From DAIRUS01 sp036803205 (lineage in GTDB: Bacteria; Patescibacteriota; Minisyncoccia; Minisyncoccales; GBS-2): 64,000 bases of DNA. The DNA is taken from assembly GCA_036803205.1 (NCBI GenBank), contig DAIRUS010000002.1, positions 1 through 64,000 of the forward strand, in the 5' to 3' direction. Both the position numbers and the translations under genes were made by a program. Numbering within the stretch: the stretch's first letter is position 1; each line of letters starts with the position of its first letter. Below the pieces are notes generated by a model that saw only the letters and a program-made list of their open reading frames with translations, made no database searches and was not told the DNA's origin. Of this stretch, positions 42,748 through 50,985 are shown one piece after another.

Positions 42748-43701
42748 TTAACTCGTTAACCAATTAATTAATTTTTGCATCTCAATAATCCGAGTAGCTC
42801 GCGATTCGGTGCCTAAAATAATATTAAAAAAAATAATTCCCTTTTCATTTTTAAAAACTGAAATCATCGATCCGCCAGCTTCATCGGTATAGCCAGTTTT
42901 TCCGCCGATGAGAATTAAATTTTCCGGCAAGATTAAATCAGAAAGACCATTGTTTATTAAATAAGGTCCTTTTTGTCGAGATATTTCAAAAATTAATGGA
43001 TGATTTTCAAGAATATATCGGACTAGCTTTATTAAATCTTTAGCGGTTGAGTAATTAAAATAATTTAAAGTTTCCTGCCTTAAATTTAGATCTTCGGGAT
43101 CAAGACCGGTGGGATTAACAAAATGAGTATTTTTTAAACCCAATTCACTTGCCTTTTGATTCATTTTTTCAACAAAATTTTCAACTCCCATAACCTCAGA
43201 AAGGGCAAAGGCAGCATCATTGCTCGAGTAAATAAGCATCAATTCTAAAAGCTTTTTAACTCTAAATTTTTCTCCTTTTTTTAAATTGCCATATTGGGGG
43301 ACATCTTCTTGGTTGGCAGCATTCTGAGAAATAGTAATGAAAGTTTCTTCCAAATCATAATTTTCATTTTCTAAAACAATTACTGCTGTCATTAATTTAG
43401 TCAAAGAGGCAATAGGTAAAATTTCTTCTGGATTTTTCTGAAAAAGAATTTTTTCTCTACCTCGGGAATCAACCAAAAGAGAAATCGCCGATTTAGCATT
43501 TAGTTCCAATGGAGATTTGAGATTTTTTTTAGGAACCGGGATAGAAACCATGTTTTCAAATGGTTGACTAATTTGAGCATAAAAATAATCTTCCGTTTTT
43601 TGCTGGAGAAAGTTTATTCCCCACCAAAACGGAAGGCTAATTAAAAAAGTCACAATGAATGTTTTTAAATTTTTCATTGTTTTATCTTTATCTGGTGACA
43701 T
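42748..43701 (-). CDS. D-alanyl-D-alanine carboxypeptidase (S11, DacA-like)
   Basis: 317 residues from ATG 43701, or 309 from ATG 43677 (MKNLKTFIVTFLIS), which gives a better signal anchor. After the N-terminal helix comes the S11 peptidase domain with all three active-site motifs: SLTKLMTA (Ser-x-x-Lys), SSNDAAFALSE (Ser-x-Asn) and GGKTGYTDEAGGSM (Lys-Thr-Gly). It removes the terminal D-Ala of pentapeptides and so limits cross-linking. The C-terminal beta domain of many DacA proteins is absent. The ATG overlaps the aspS stop (TAATG). Confidence 0.9.
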   Translation of the reverse strand: MSPDKDKTMKNLKTFIVTFLISLPFWWGINFLQQKTEDYFYAQISQPFENMVSIPVPKKNLKSPLELNAKSAISLLVDSRGREKILFQKNPEEILPIASLTKLMTAVIVLENENYDLEETFITISQNAANQEDVPQYGNLKKGEKFRVKKLLELMLIYSSNDAAFALSEVMGVENFVEKMNQKASELGLKNTHFVNPTGLDPEDLNLRQETLNYFNYSTAKDLIKLVRYILENHPLIFEISRQKGPYLINNGLSDLILPENLILIGGKTGYTDEAGGSMISVFKNEKGIIFFNIILGTESRATRIIEMQKLINWLTS

Positions 43702-45098
43702 TATTTTTTTGGTTTGATGATTTTAATTCTTAATTCTTTCAGTTGTTCTTCGGTTACTTCGTTGGGCAAATTCATCATTAAATCACGATTGTCGCCTGTT
43801 TTTGGAAAAGCTATCACTTCCCTGATACTTGGTTCATTTAAAAGGATTGACAAAAATCTGTCAATACCGCAAGCAATACCACCGTGGGGTGGGACGCCAT
43901 AATCGAAAGCCTCTAATAAATGACTAAAATTTTTTCTAATTTGATTTTTTCTATGACCCATTATTTCAAATACCGCCTCTAAAATTTCTTTTTTATAAAT
44001 CCTTAAAGAACCTCCCCCAATTTCTATTCCGTTTAAAACAAGATCATATTGCCAGGCCAAAATTTTCTCTGGATTTTTTTTAATTTCAGAAACGCTTTCA
44101 GTTTGGGGCCTGGTAAAAGGATGATGAACAGCATCCCATCTCTTTTCCTCTTTTTTCCATTCAAACATTGGAAAATCAAGAATGAAACAAAAAGCTAGCT
44201 CATCCGGATCAGATGGATTTTTTCTTAGATCAGGTTTGTCGCTTTTATATTTTTCCATTGCCTCTTGATATTTTATTTTGGGAAAGGGAATTTTGGTGAT
44301 TTTTTTCGTCGGAAATAATTCCTTTACCAATTGAGTAAAAAGGTCTTCAATTAATAAGCAAATTTCTTCTTGTTCGACAAAAGACATTTCAATATCCAAC
44401 TGAGTAAATTCAGCCTGTCGGTCAGCCCGCGGATCTTCGTCTCTAAAACAACGGGCAATTTGAAAGTATTTTTCAATGCCAGCTACCTGTAATAATTGTT
44501 TATATTGCTGTGGACTTTGGGGAAGGGCATAAAAATAGCCCGGATATAATCTTGAGGGAATTAAAAAATCTCTTGCCCCTTCCGGTGTAGATTTAGTTAA
44601 AATAGGAGTCTCTATTTCCAAAAAGTCTTCTTTTATCAAAAAATTCCTTATAAATTGAATTACTCTTTGACGAACCTCTAAATTTTTTTTCATTCTTTTC
44701 CTTCTTAAATCTAAAAAACGATATTTCAATCTTTTTTCTTCTGAAATTTCATAACCTGAAGTTTCAATCGAAAAAGGAAGCGTTTTTGCCTTAGAAAGAA
44801 TAGCTAAGTATTCAGCTTTAAGCTCGACTTCTCCGGTTTTAATTTTTGGATTTACCATTCCCGGAGGTCTTTTTTGAATTGTTCCGCCAACCTCAACAAC
44901 CCATTCTGACCTTACTTTTTTAATTTCGTTATAAAGGTCTGAATTTTCCGGCGTGAAGACAATTTGCAATGTTTCGCTCCGGTCCCTTAAATCAAGAAAA
45001 AGAATCTTTCCATGAGACCTGATTGTTTGAACCCAACCGCAAACCCTTACTTTCTTGCCGAGATATTTTGTTGTTTCAAATGTTAAAATGCGTTTCAT
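43701..45098 (-). CDS. aspS: Aspartyl-tRNA synthetase lacking the GAD domain
   Basis: 465 residues, about 120 fewer than normal bacterial AspRS. The N-terminal OB fold (VRVCGWVQTIRSHGKILFLD), bacterial-type motif 1 (ETPILTKSTPEGARDFLIPS), QSPQQYKQLLQVAG, motif 2 (ARCFRDEDPRADRQAEFTQL) and motif 3 (GIACGIDRFLSILLNEPSIR) are all bacterial. Between KYKSDKPDLR and FCFILDFPMFEW, where bacterial enzymes insert the about 130-residue GAD domain, only about a dozen residues remain. It is a bacterial AspRS that has lost the insert, not the archaeal type. It is cotranscribed with dacA and follows the response-regulator gene. Confidence 0.94.
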   Translation of the reverse strand: MKRILTFETTKYLGKKVRVCGWVQTIRSHGKILFLDLRDRSETLQIVFTPENSDLYNEIKKVRSEWVVEVGGTIQKRPPGMVNPKIKTGEVELKAEYLAILSKAKTLPFSIETSGYEISEEKRLKYRFLDLRRKRMKKNLEVRQRVIQFIRNFLIKEDFLEIETPILTKSTPEGARDFLIPSRLYPGYFYALPQSPQQYKQLLQVAGIEKYFQIARCFRDEDPRADRQAEFTQLDIEMSFVEQEEICLLIEDLFTQLVKELFPTKKITKIPFPKIKYQEAMEKYKSDKPDLRKNPSDPDELAFCFILDFPMFEWKKEEKRWDAVHHPFTRPQTESVSEIKKNPEKILAWQYDLVLNGIEIGGGSLRIYKKEILEAVFEIMGHRKNQIRKNFSHLLEAFDYGVPPHGGIACGIDRFLSILLNEPSIREVIAFPKTGDNRDLMMNLPNEVTEEQLKELRIKIIKPKK

Positions 45099-45113
45099 AA
45101 GTTATAACTTTTT

Positions 45114-45482
45114 TTAACGGAGGTAATCTCTAATTATTTCTACCATTTCTCTTGGGGTATAATTTGTTTTTATTAAATAGGCCTTAGCTCCAAGCTTGAA
45201 AGCCTTTTTTCTTGTTTCCGGTTCATCAAAATTAGAAAAAATCACTACCGGAATTGAAGAAATTTCTGACTCTTTTTTTAACCAGGTTAAAAATACAATT
45301 CCATTTTCCTGAGGGAGAAGAAGGTCAAGAATTATTAAATCCGGTCTTTCTTTCTTAGTCAGCTCTAAACCTTCTTTGGCTTCTATTGTTGAAATTACTT
45401 TAAAGCCGACCTCAGTCAATTTATCTACATACATTTCACTTAAAACCTTTTCGTCTTCAATTAATAAAATTTTTTTTGACAT
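45114..45482 (-). CDS. Single-domain response regulator (REC)
   Basis: 122 residues, only a receiver domain: acidic pocket IEDE (9-11), phosphoacceptor Asp53 in LIILDLLLPQENG, Ser/Thr switch in VVIFSNFDEP and conserved Lys in GAKAYLIKTNY. No output domain is present, so it must act through protein contacts or phosphotransfer. It follows the histidine kinase gene by 3 nt and is its obvious partner. Confidence 0.93.
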   Translation of the reverse strand: MSKKILLIEDEKVLSEMYVDKLTEVGFKVISTIEAKEGLELTKKERPDLIILDLLLPQENGIVFLTWLKKESEISSIPVVIFSNFDEPETRKKAFKLGAKAYLIKTNYTPREMVEIIRDYLR

Positions 45483-45485
45483 GGT

Positions 45486-47111
45486 TTAGAAGATATCAGC
45501 TCCTTCTTTTATAACCTTTTTTATTTTAGTTTTAAGTAGTTTTTCCTCTAATTTAATTGGCAATAGAATAAAAAAAGCACTTCCCTTTCCTTTTCCTGGT
45601 GATTCGGCCCAAATTTTTCCACCATGCATTTCAATAAATCTTTTGGCAACATGAAGACCGAGCCCAGCTCCGGCGCTATGGAGTTGGGTGCCAGCAGTAG
45701 CCCGTGAAAACATCTGGAAAAGACTATCAATTTCCTCTTTGGTCATTCCCTCACCGGTATCAGAAATTTTGATTTTTTCTTCATTGTTGATTTTTTCTAA
45801 TTCAATTGTCACTCCTCCTTTTTGAGTATATTTTATCGCATTATCAACGATATTTAAAATCACTTGTCTCAATTTTTCCCGATCGACTGTTACTTCCGGT
45901 AAGAGTTTTTCGGTCTCAGCTATTTTCAGATATAAACCTTTTTTTTCTGCGTTGATCTTTAGTTCTTCAATAATACCGGAAATTAACTCCTTTAAGGAGA
46001 TTGGTTCTGGGGTAAATTCAATTTTGCCAGCCTCCAATTTTGACAAATTTAGAAGATCATTAACTAATTTTATCAGTCTTTCATTGCTCTGATAAACATT
46101 AGCCAAGGGTTTTCTCATTTTCTCTGATATTTGGCCATAAGTTCCCTCCAGAATCATTGAAATATATCCTTTAACCGCTGTCAACGGCGTTTTTAACTGA
46201 TGAGAAGCTATTGAAATAAATTCTGACTTAGCCTTATCTATCTTTTCTATTTCCCGTCTTATCTTGATCTCTCTTAAAGTAGCTCTGATTAAAAGATAAC
46301 CAAAAACACAAAATAAAACAAAAATAACTCCATTTGCAACTTTCCAAGAAAAACTTGGCGTAGTGAATATTTGAATTATTAAAAGCAACCCAATCACTAC
46401 AACCAAAATCTCAGTCAAAATAACTTCAATACCAAAGAGATGATATCTGGTAATGGCAAGAGTAGTGAAAAAGATAAAAAAAACCCAAGCATATGGTGAA
46501 AATTTGGCAAATTCATTTGATCCGGTAATTCCTGGCAATATCACAGAAAGAGGTATTACAGTTAAAAGATATATTATGGCGCCTATTAAAATATAACCTA
46601 TTTGTTTTTTCTTTTCTTCTTTAAATTCTTTGTATTTCTTAATTAACAAAAAAATAATTGCTCCTACAGCAAAAAGGATAAGAGGAAAGTAAAGAAAATA
46701 TAATTTACCTCCTACTATATTTGTTCCCCATTCAAAATATTCAACATCTCGGACTATTAGATTGGTAATTAGACTTATCAATGCAACACTTCCATAAACA
46801 AAAAAACTAAATTTCCATAGCGGTGAAATTTTTTTTCGTGTTTCTTCGGGAAAAACTAAAATAAAATATAAGGCGGCAATACATTGGATGAACCCCGCTG
46901 CTATCGTGGCCTTATTCCAAAAGAGTGCATTGGGGGCTTGTGACGGTTCGTCAGCTAAGTAATTTAAAATACTCCAAATGGTGATTACTATTACTAATTT
47001 AAAGAATGAAGAAGTTGTTGCACCTTTTTTCCCTGCTAGAAATACAAAAGTTCCTAGAGATAAATTGATTAAAGAAATGATGATTAAAAAAATTAAATTT
47101 AGATCGCTCAT
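45486..47111 (-). CDS. Membrane histidine kinase with 7-8 TM sensor
   Basis: 541 residues. Residues 1 to about 270 form seven to eight TM helices resembling the histidine-kinase N-terminal 7TM (MASE-like) sensor; no periplasmic domain is large enough to bind a protein ligand, so a lipid or hydrophobic ligand is plausible. The HisKA domain has SEFISIASHQLKTPLTAVKG (phospho-His about residue 300). The HATPase domain has VILNIVDNAIKYTQKGG, ISDTGEGMTKEEI and GAGLGLHVAKRFIEMHGG. A REC protein follows in the operon. The start codon lies in a 17-bp tandem repeat. Upstream genes encode a FeeM-like acyltransferase and a methyltransferase. Confidence 0.93.
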   Translation of the reverse strand: MSDLNLIFLIIISLINLSLGTFVFLAGKKGATTSSFFKLVIVITIWSILNYLADEPSQAPNALFWNKATIAAGFIQCIAALYFILVFPEETRKKISPLWKFSFFVYGSVALISLITNLIVRDVEYFEWGTNIVGGKLYFLYFPLILFAVGAIIFLLIKKYKEFKEEKKKQIGYILIGAIIYLLTVIPLSVILPGITGSNEFAKFSPYAWVFFIFFTTLAITRYHLFGIEVILTEILVVVIGLLLIIQIFTTPSFSWKVANGVIFVLFCVFGYLLIRATLREIKIRREIEKIDKAKSEFISIASHQLKTPLTAVKGYISMILEGTYGQISEKMRKPLANVYQSNERLIKLVNDLLNLSKLEAGKIEFTPEPISLKELISGIIEELKINAEKKGLYLKIAETEKLLPEVTVDREKLRQVILNIVDNAIKYTQKGGVTIELEKINNEEKIKISDTGEGMTKEEIDSLFQMFSRATAGTQLHSAGAGLGLHVAKRFIEMHGGKIWAESPGKGKGSAFFILLPIKLEEKLLKTKIKKVIKEGADIF

Positions 47112-47140
47112 TTAAACTTTTGACTCATTTAAACTTTTGA
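47107..47140 (-). repeat. 17-bp tandem duplication at the kinase start codon
   Basis: CTCATTTAAACTTTTGA occurs twice in a row (47107-47123, 47124-47140). On the minus strand each copy carries an ATG: the upstream copy starts a six-codon frame (MSQKFK) whose TGA overlaps the kinase ATG. Confidence 0.8.
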
Positions 47141-47178
47141 TTAGATTTCCATAAGATTAATTAAATAGGGCGCAGGGT

Positions 47179-47278
47179 NNNNNNNNNNNNNNNNNNNNNN
47201 NNNNNNNNNNNNNNNNNNNNNNNNNNNNNNNNNNNNNNNNNNNNNNNNNNNNNNNNNNNNNNNNNNNNNNNNNNNNNN
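47179..47278. other. 100-N scaffold gap flanked by identical 55-bp sequences
   Basis: The 55 bases before the Ns (47124-47178) are identical to the 55 after them (47279-47333). The two contig ends therefore overlap, and the gap and one copy are probably artefacts. Collapsing them leaves 29 nt between the acyltransferase stop and the kinase start. Confidence 0.85.
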
Positions 47279-47295
47279 CTCATTTAAACTTTTGA

Positions 47296-47922
47296 TTAGA
47301 TTTCCATAAGATTAATTAAATAGGGCGCAGGGTTACAAGTTAGATAGTAATTACTCATTTTTTCTCTAATTCTTTTTTGTTTTTCAGTAAGTTCTTTTGT
47401 TTCTATTGGATAAAAACTTATTCCAAAAGAATTTGTGAAATAATTTTTTATTTCTTCTGGAATAACCACAATCCAATATTTTATCCCTCTCTTTTTACTT
47501 ATTTCTAATGCTTTTTTTAATAAACCAAGAGAGATTAATCCATCACGATATTCTTTTTTTACTACCAGTCTTGAAAGCTCAGCCATTTCTGTATAATAAG
47601 ATTTTGGCAATTCGATGTTAAAATCTTTTTCAACATAAAATCCTTCTTTAGAGGGTAAAATGATTCTCAACGCACCAATCAAATTGTCACCAATAAATGT
47701 TCCAATTTTAATTGTATATTCTTCATATTCATCTTTAAGCGATTCTGGCCTTAAGTTATCTGGATTAATATATTTTTTTTCTAAACCATAAATTTGCGAA
47801 ATTAATTTGTACATTTTTTCTAGTTCTTTTGGACTATCAATGATTCTAAAGTTGATTTTCGGATAGCGAAATTTTAGGCTCAATGTTCCCAAAAACGTCT
47901 TAATTCGACATTTGATATTCAT
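47296..47922 (-). CDS. FeeM/LuxI-like GNAT acyltransferase
   Basis: 208 residues. The pattern fits the N-acyl amino-acid synthase/autoinducer-synthase branch of the GNAT fold: KMYKLISQIYGLEKKYINP near the start, DEYEEYTIKIGTFIGDNLIG, ALRIILPS with FYVEKDF, then the diagnostic EMAELSRLVVKKEYRDGLIS and helix LGLLKKALEISKKRGIKYW. FeeM enzymes join acyl-ACP chains to amino acids; LuxI makes acyl-homoserine lactones. The substrate here is unknown. It overlaps the upstream methyltransferase gene by 4 nt. The C-terminus reads across the sequence duplicated at the scaffold gap. Confidence 0.7.
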   Translation of the reverse strand: MNIKCRIKTFLGTLSLKFRYPKINFRIIDSPKELEKMYKLISQIYGLEKKYINPDNLRPESLKDEYEEYTIKIGTFIGDNLIGALRIILPSKEGFYVEKDFNIELPKSYYTEMAELSRLVVKKEYRDGLISLGLLKKALEISKKRGIKYWIVVIPEEIKNYFTNSFGISFYPIETKELTEKQKRIREKMSNYYLTCNPAPYLINLMEI

Positions 47923-48629
47923 AATATTTTTTCTGCAGTAAATAATATATTTTGATTTACATAAATTAATTTTCCCGCGGAGATATTCTCGAAACCAGCA
48001 GACTTTAACAATTCTTTCATCACTTTTTCATTTAAAAAATAATATTTTCCAGATTTCATTTCTTTATCGATAAGATAATTATAATAAAAAATTTTAATGG
48101 TGTGAGGAAAAAATTGTATCATTTTTCGAAAAGTAGCAATTAATCCGTTTTTCCTGAAACTTGCCATTACACTATTAATATAAATTTTAGAAATTTTATT
48201 TTTTTCGTGAGGGTTTGTAATAACTATTTTCCCTCCGGACTTTAAAACTCGATAAAATTCTTTTAATGTTTCTAATTGTTTTTCTTTCGGAATAATATAA
48301 AGGGTATTGTTGCAGGCAATCTTATCAAAATAATTATCAGGAAATGGTAATTTTTCTCTCAAATCTGCCAAAACCACTTTAGCATTAGGATCTTTTTTTT
48401 TGTAAATCTCTAATGCTTCTTGGCAATTATCTAATCCTATAACTTCTGCTCCTCTTTCTTTTATCTTTAAAGCCAAATTTCCCGTTCCACATCCTGCCTC
48501 TAGTATTTTTTCCCCCGGTTTAATCTCCAGTTCATTGCAAATTGTTTCTAATAATTCCTGATAGGGAATCAGCAAATTCAAAATATCATAAACCTTAAAA
48601 TACCTTGCCCAAAATATTGAATTGAGCAT
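47919..48629 (-). CDS. Class I SAM-dependent methyltransferase
   Basis: 236 residues. Motif I ILEAGCGTGNLALKIKERG (about 39-57), acidic motif II VIGLDNC, VVLADLREKLPFPDNYFDKI with CNNTLYII (motif IV) and FYRVLKSGGKIVITNP (post-motif). It belongs to the UbiE/methyltransferase-11 group acting on small molecules or lipids. The C-terminal half has a helical cap (MIQFFPHTIKIFYYNYLIDK). Coupling to the acyltransferase (4-nt overlap) suggests that both act on one product. Confidence 0.85.
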   Translation of the reverse strand: MLNSIFWARYFKVYDILNLLIPYQELLETICNELEIKPGEKILEAGCGTGNLALKIKERGAEVIGLDNCQEALEIYKKKDPNAKVVLADLREKLPFPDNYFDKIACNNTLYIIPKEKQLETLKEFYRVLKSGGKIVITNPHEKNKISKIYINSVMASFRKNGLIATFRKMIQFFPHTIKIFYYNYLIDKEMKSGKYYFLNEKVMKELLKSAGFENISAGKLIYVNQNILFTAEKIL

Positions 48630-48731
48630 GACTTTCTGACTATTTGCTATATATCAATCATACCTCAATTTCGCCAAAAATAAAAGAACCCATCAAGCTC
48701 TTTTAAATGATTAACAGCTGTTATTGACTAT

Positions 48732-49259
48732 TTAGCTAATACTATAAAGATAGAGATTGATTTTGTTTTTTCTTTCCAGCAGAGGAATAGTTTGACTTGG
48801 CTTCCAAGAAGAAAGGGGCGAAGAAAAAGAAACTATCCTTGTGCCTGGCTTTAATTCTTTGGCAAACTTTTCTTCTAATTTGGCTAAAATTCGAGGGGTG
48901 AGAAATAAAAAAATGACATCGGCATTACTAAGATTTGCTTTAAAAAAGTCTTGACAATAAATATTTCCTTTAATCCGATGAAAAAAGAAATTTAATTTAG
49001 AAATCAAAAACAAAAAAGCAGAAAACTCAAAACCAACCACCTTCGCTCCAAATTCTTTTGCTCCAATGACCAAAACCTTCCCTGTCCCCGACCCTAAATC
49101 ATATAAACTTTCACCCGGTTTCAAATTGGCAAATTTTAATGCCTTTCTAATAATACTTTTTGGGGTGGGAACAAAAGGAGCTCCTTGCAAAGCCGGTTTG
49201 AGCAAAAACAGAAAGATGGATACTAAAACAATTGGAATCAATTTCAAGATTGTTGCCAT
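48732..49259 (-). CDS. Membrane-anchored class I methyltransferase (DOT1/PrmA-like fold)
   Basis: 175 residues. An N-terminal TM helix (LIPIVLVSIFLFLL, residues 7-20) precedes PFVPTPKSIIRKALKFANLK, then motif I LYDLGSGTGKVLVIGAKEFG and GFEFSAFLFLISKLN. The acceptor loop reads FLFLTPRILAKLEEKFAKEL followed by GTRIVSFSSPL. This is a common short archaeal/CPR form of uncharacterised methyltransferases. The substrate is unknown. A 48-residue membrane protein gene ends 2 nt before its start. Confidence 0.78.
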   Translation of the reverse strand: MATILKLIPIVLVSIFLFLLKPALQGAPFVPTPKSIIRKALKFANLKPGESLYDLGSGTGKVLVIGAKEFGAKVVGFEFSAFLFLISKLNFFFHRIKGNIYCQDFFKANLSNADVIFLFLTPRILAKLEEKFAKELKPGTRIVSFSSPLSSWKPSQTIPLLERKNKINLYLYSIS

Positions 49260-49261
49260 AA

Positions 49262-49408
49262 TTAGATATTCGGTCCAGCCGGCGGTTTAGGAGTTTCCGA
49301 GGTTTCCGGCTTTTTCCTTTCTTTCTTTTCCTTTCTGGCTAAATAATAATACACTATCACCCCAATTGCAATCAGGGCAATAATGATTAATAAGGTGGTA
49401 AATGACAT
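49262..49408 (-). CDS. 48-residue membrane microprotein
   Basis: A short frame from ATG 49408 to TAA 49262 with an N-terminal TM helix (TLLIIIALIAIGVIVYYYLA) followed by a charged and proline-rich tail (KPETSETPKPPAGPNI). Its stop lies 2 nt before the methyltransferase start, so the two are coupled, and it fills the space after murC. It is typical of small single-pass proteins in CPR cell-wall operons; the function is unknown. Confidence 0.65.
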   Translation of the reverse strand: MSFTTLLIIIALIAIGVIVYYYLARKEKKERKKPETSETPKPPAGPNI

Positions 49409-49443
49409 AAAAGTTAAAAATTTATTTGGTTTTCACTCGACCT

Positions 49444-50814
49444 TTATCTTGTTTTAAAAAAATTAAATAAATTGTAAATATTTCCTGCGCCCATTGCTAT
49501 TACTACTTCCCCGCCCCGCAAACTTTTCTTCAAAAAACTAACCACCCTCTCAACATCCGCTATATATTCCCCATTACATAAATGACAAACGATCGTTTCC
49601 CTTTTATGTACCTTTTTAGGTAATTGAGCATTAACTGCCTTGATTAATTTTTGGGAATTAACCTTCTTTTTTATTGTTTTATCTTCTCGGCCGGCCACAT
49701 CATAGATGTCAGTGATAATCAATTTGTCAACCCATTTTCTCATTAATACTTCCTTGAAAGTTTTGACAAAATCTTCAAATAAATAATATGTCCTCTGATA
49801 TTGATGAGGTTGGAAAATGCAAAAAATTTTCTTTTTGGGATACTTTTCCCGCGCTGCCTTTAAGGTAGCTTTTATTTGAGTCGGATGATGGCCATAGTCA
49901 TTAATTAATTTGAAGCTTTTAGTTTTGAGTTTAATATTTCTTTCATCAAATCTCCGCCAAGAACCTTTATATTTTGAAAGAGCTTTAAAGGAAGTTTTGT
50001 TAGGAATTTTTAGTATCCAAGCCACCTTCAAAGTGGCTAAAGCATTAGAGACATTAAATTCGCCCGGCACTTTTAAAATCTCTTTTATTTTTTTTGCTTC
50101 TTTTTCTCTTAACGAATAAAATAACACGTTTTTGGCAATCGTCAAAAATATGGTATAAACTTTTTTATCATCTTTATTGGCTATTAACCAACCATCTTTT
50201 GGTAAATGGGCAATAAATTTTTTGAAGGCCAAAATATAGTTTTTAAAATTTCGGTAATAATCTAAATGATCCGGCTCTAAATTCGTCAAAACAATAATTT
50301 TTGGCCAGTAATTTAAAAATGATTCTTTATACTCATCGGCTTCAATAACTAAATATTTACTTTTTCCCATCCGACAATTTGCGTCACCAAATTCTTTCAA
50401 TTTTGTTCCCAAAATGACTGTCGGGTCAAGGCCGGCTCTTTCTAATAATAATCCAATCATCGCCGCTACTGTGCTTTTGCCATGACTTCCGCAGACGGCG
50501 ATGGTAAAATATTTTTTTGTTAATTCACCCAAAGCCTGAGGATAACTTTTAATTTTTAATTTACACTTTATCGCTTTTTGCAATTCAGGATTATCCGATT
50601 GAATTGCCGGGCTATAAATCACTAAATCAGCATTTTTTGGTAAGTTTTTTGCTTTGTGTTTTCCAATAATAATCTTTGCCCCTCTTTTTTCCAGAGCATT
50701 AGTGATTTCAGAAGAAACCAAATCAGATCCAGAAATTTCTCCGCCTTTTTCTAAATAATATCTTGCCAAAGCTGAGACACCAATTCCACCAATACCAATA
50801 AAATGAATGCGCAT
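49444..50814 (-). CDS. murC: UDP-MurNAc:L-alanine ligase MurC
   Basis: 456 residues. An N-terminal Rossmann domain (IHFIGIGGIGVSALARYYLE), P-loop AVCGSHGKSTVAAMIGLLLE, EADEYKESFLNYWPKIIVLT, NLEPDHLDYYRNFKNY, and the C-terminal domain with DYGHHPTQIKATLKAAREKY, FQPHQYQRTYYLFEDF and VIAMGAGNIYNL. It carries out the first amino-acid addition of the stem peptide. It is upstream of the small membrane protein and methyltransferase genes and just downstream of a PhoU-like remnant. Confidence 0.96.
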   Translation of the reverse strand: MRIHFIGIGGIGVSALARYYLEKGGEISGSDLVSSEITNALEKRGAKIIIGKHKAKNLPKNADLVIYSPAIQSDNPELQKAIKCKLKIKSYPQALGELTKKYFTIAVCGSHGKSTVAAMIGLLLERAGLDPTVILGTKLKEFGDANCRMGKSKYLVIEADEYKESFLNYWPKIIVLTNLEPDHLDYYRNFKNYILAFKKFIAHLPKDGWLIANKDDKKVYTIFLTIAKNVLFYSLREKEAKKIKEILKVPGEFNVSNALATLKVAWILKIPNKTSFKALSKYKGSWRRFDERNIKLKTKSFKLINDYGHHPTQIKATLKAAREKYPKKKIFCIFQPHQYQRTYYLFEDFVKTFKEVLMRKWVDKLIITDIYDVAGREDKTIKKKVNSQKLIKAVNAQLPKKVHKRETIVCHLCNGEYIADVERVVSFLKKSLRGGEVVIAMGAGNIYNLFNFFKTR

Positions 50815-50818
50815 AAAA

Positions 50819-50985
50819 TTAAAAACCTAAAATTACACCTTCGGCAATGTTTTCAGCATGGTCAGAAATTCTTTCTAAATTATCAATTATTTCAAGATAA
50901 AGGGGCCCGGCTTCGGGTCGGCAAACCCCTTTTTTCAACCTTTGGTAATGATTTTTTTCTCAATAATTCATCAAGTCGATTATTT
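50819..50985 (-). pseudogene. PhoU-domain (Na/Pi cotransporter) C-terminal remnant
   Basis: Between thpR and murC the minus strand encodes RLDELLRKKSLPKVEK in one frame and, after a one-base shift, KKGVCRPEAGPLYLEIIDN, then LERISDHAENIAEGVILGF to TAA 50819-50821. The second part is the C-terminal helix pair of PhoU-like domains (LERIxDHAxNIAE), most like the tail of NptA-type phosphate cotransporters. There is no start codon and the first 500 or so residues are missing. It directly follows the thpR stop, so a deletion joined the two genes. Confidence 0.7.
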
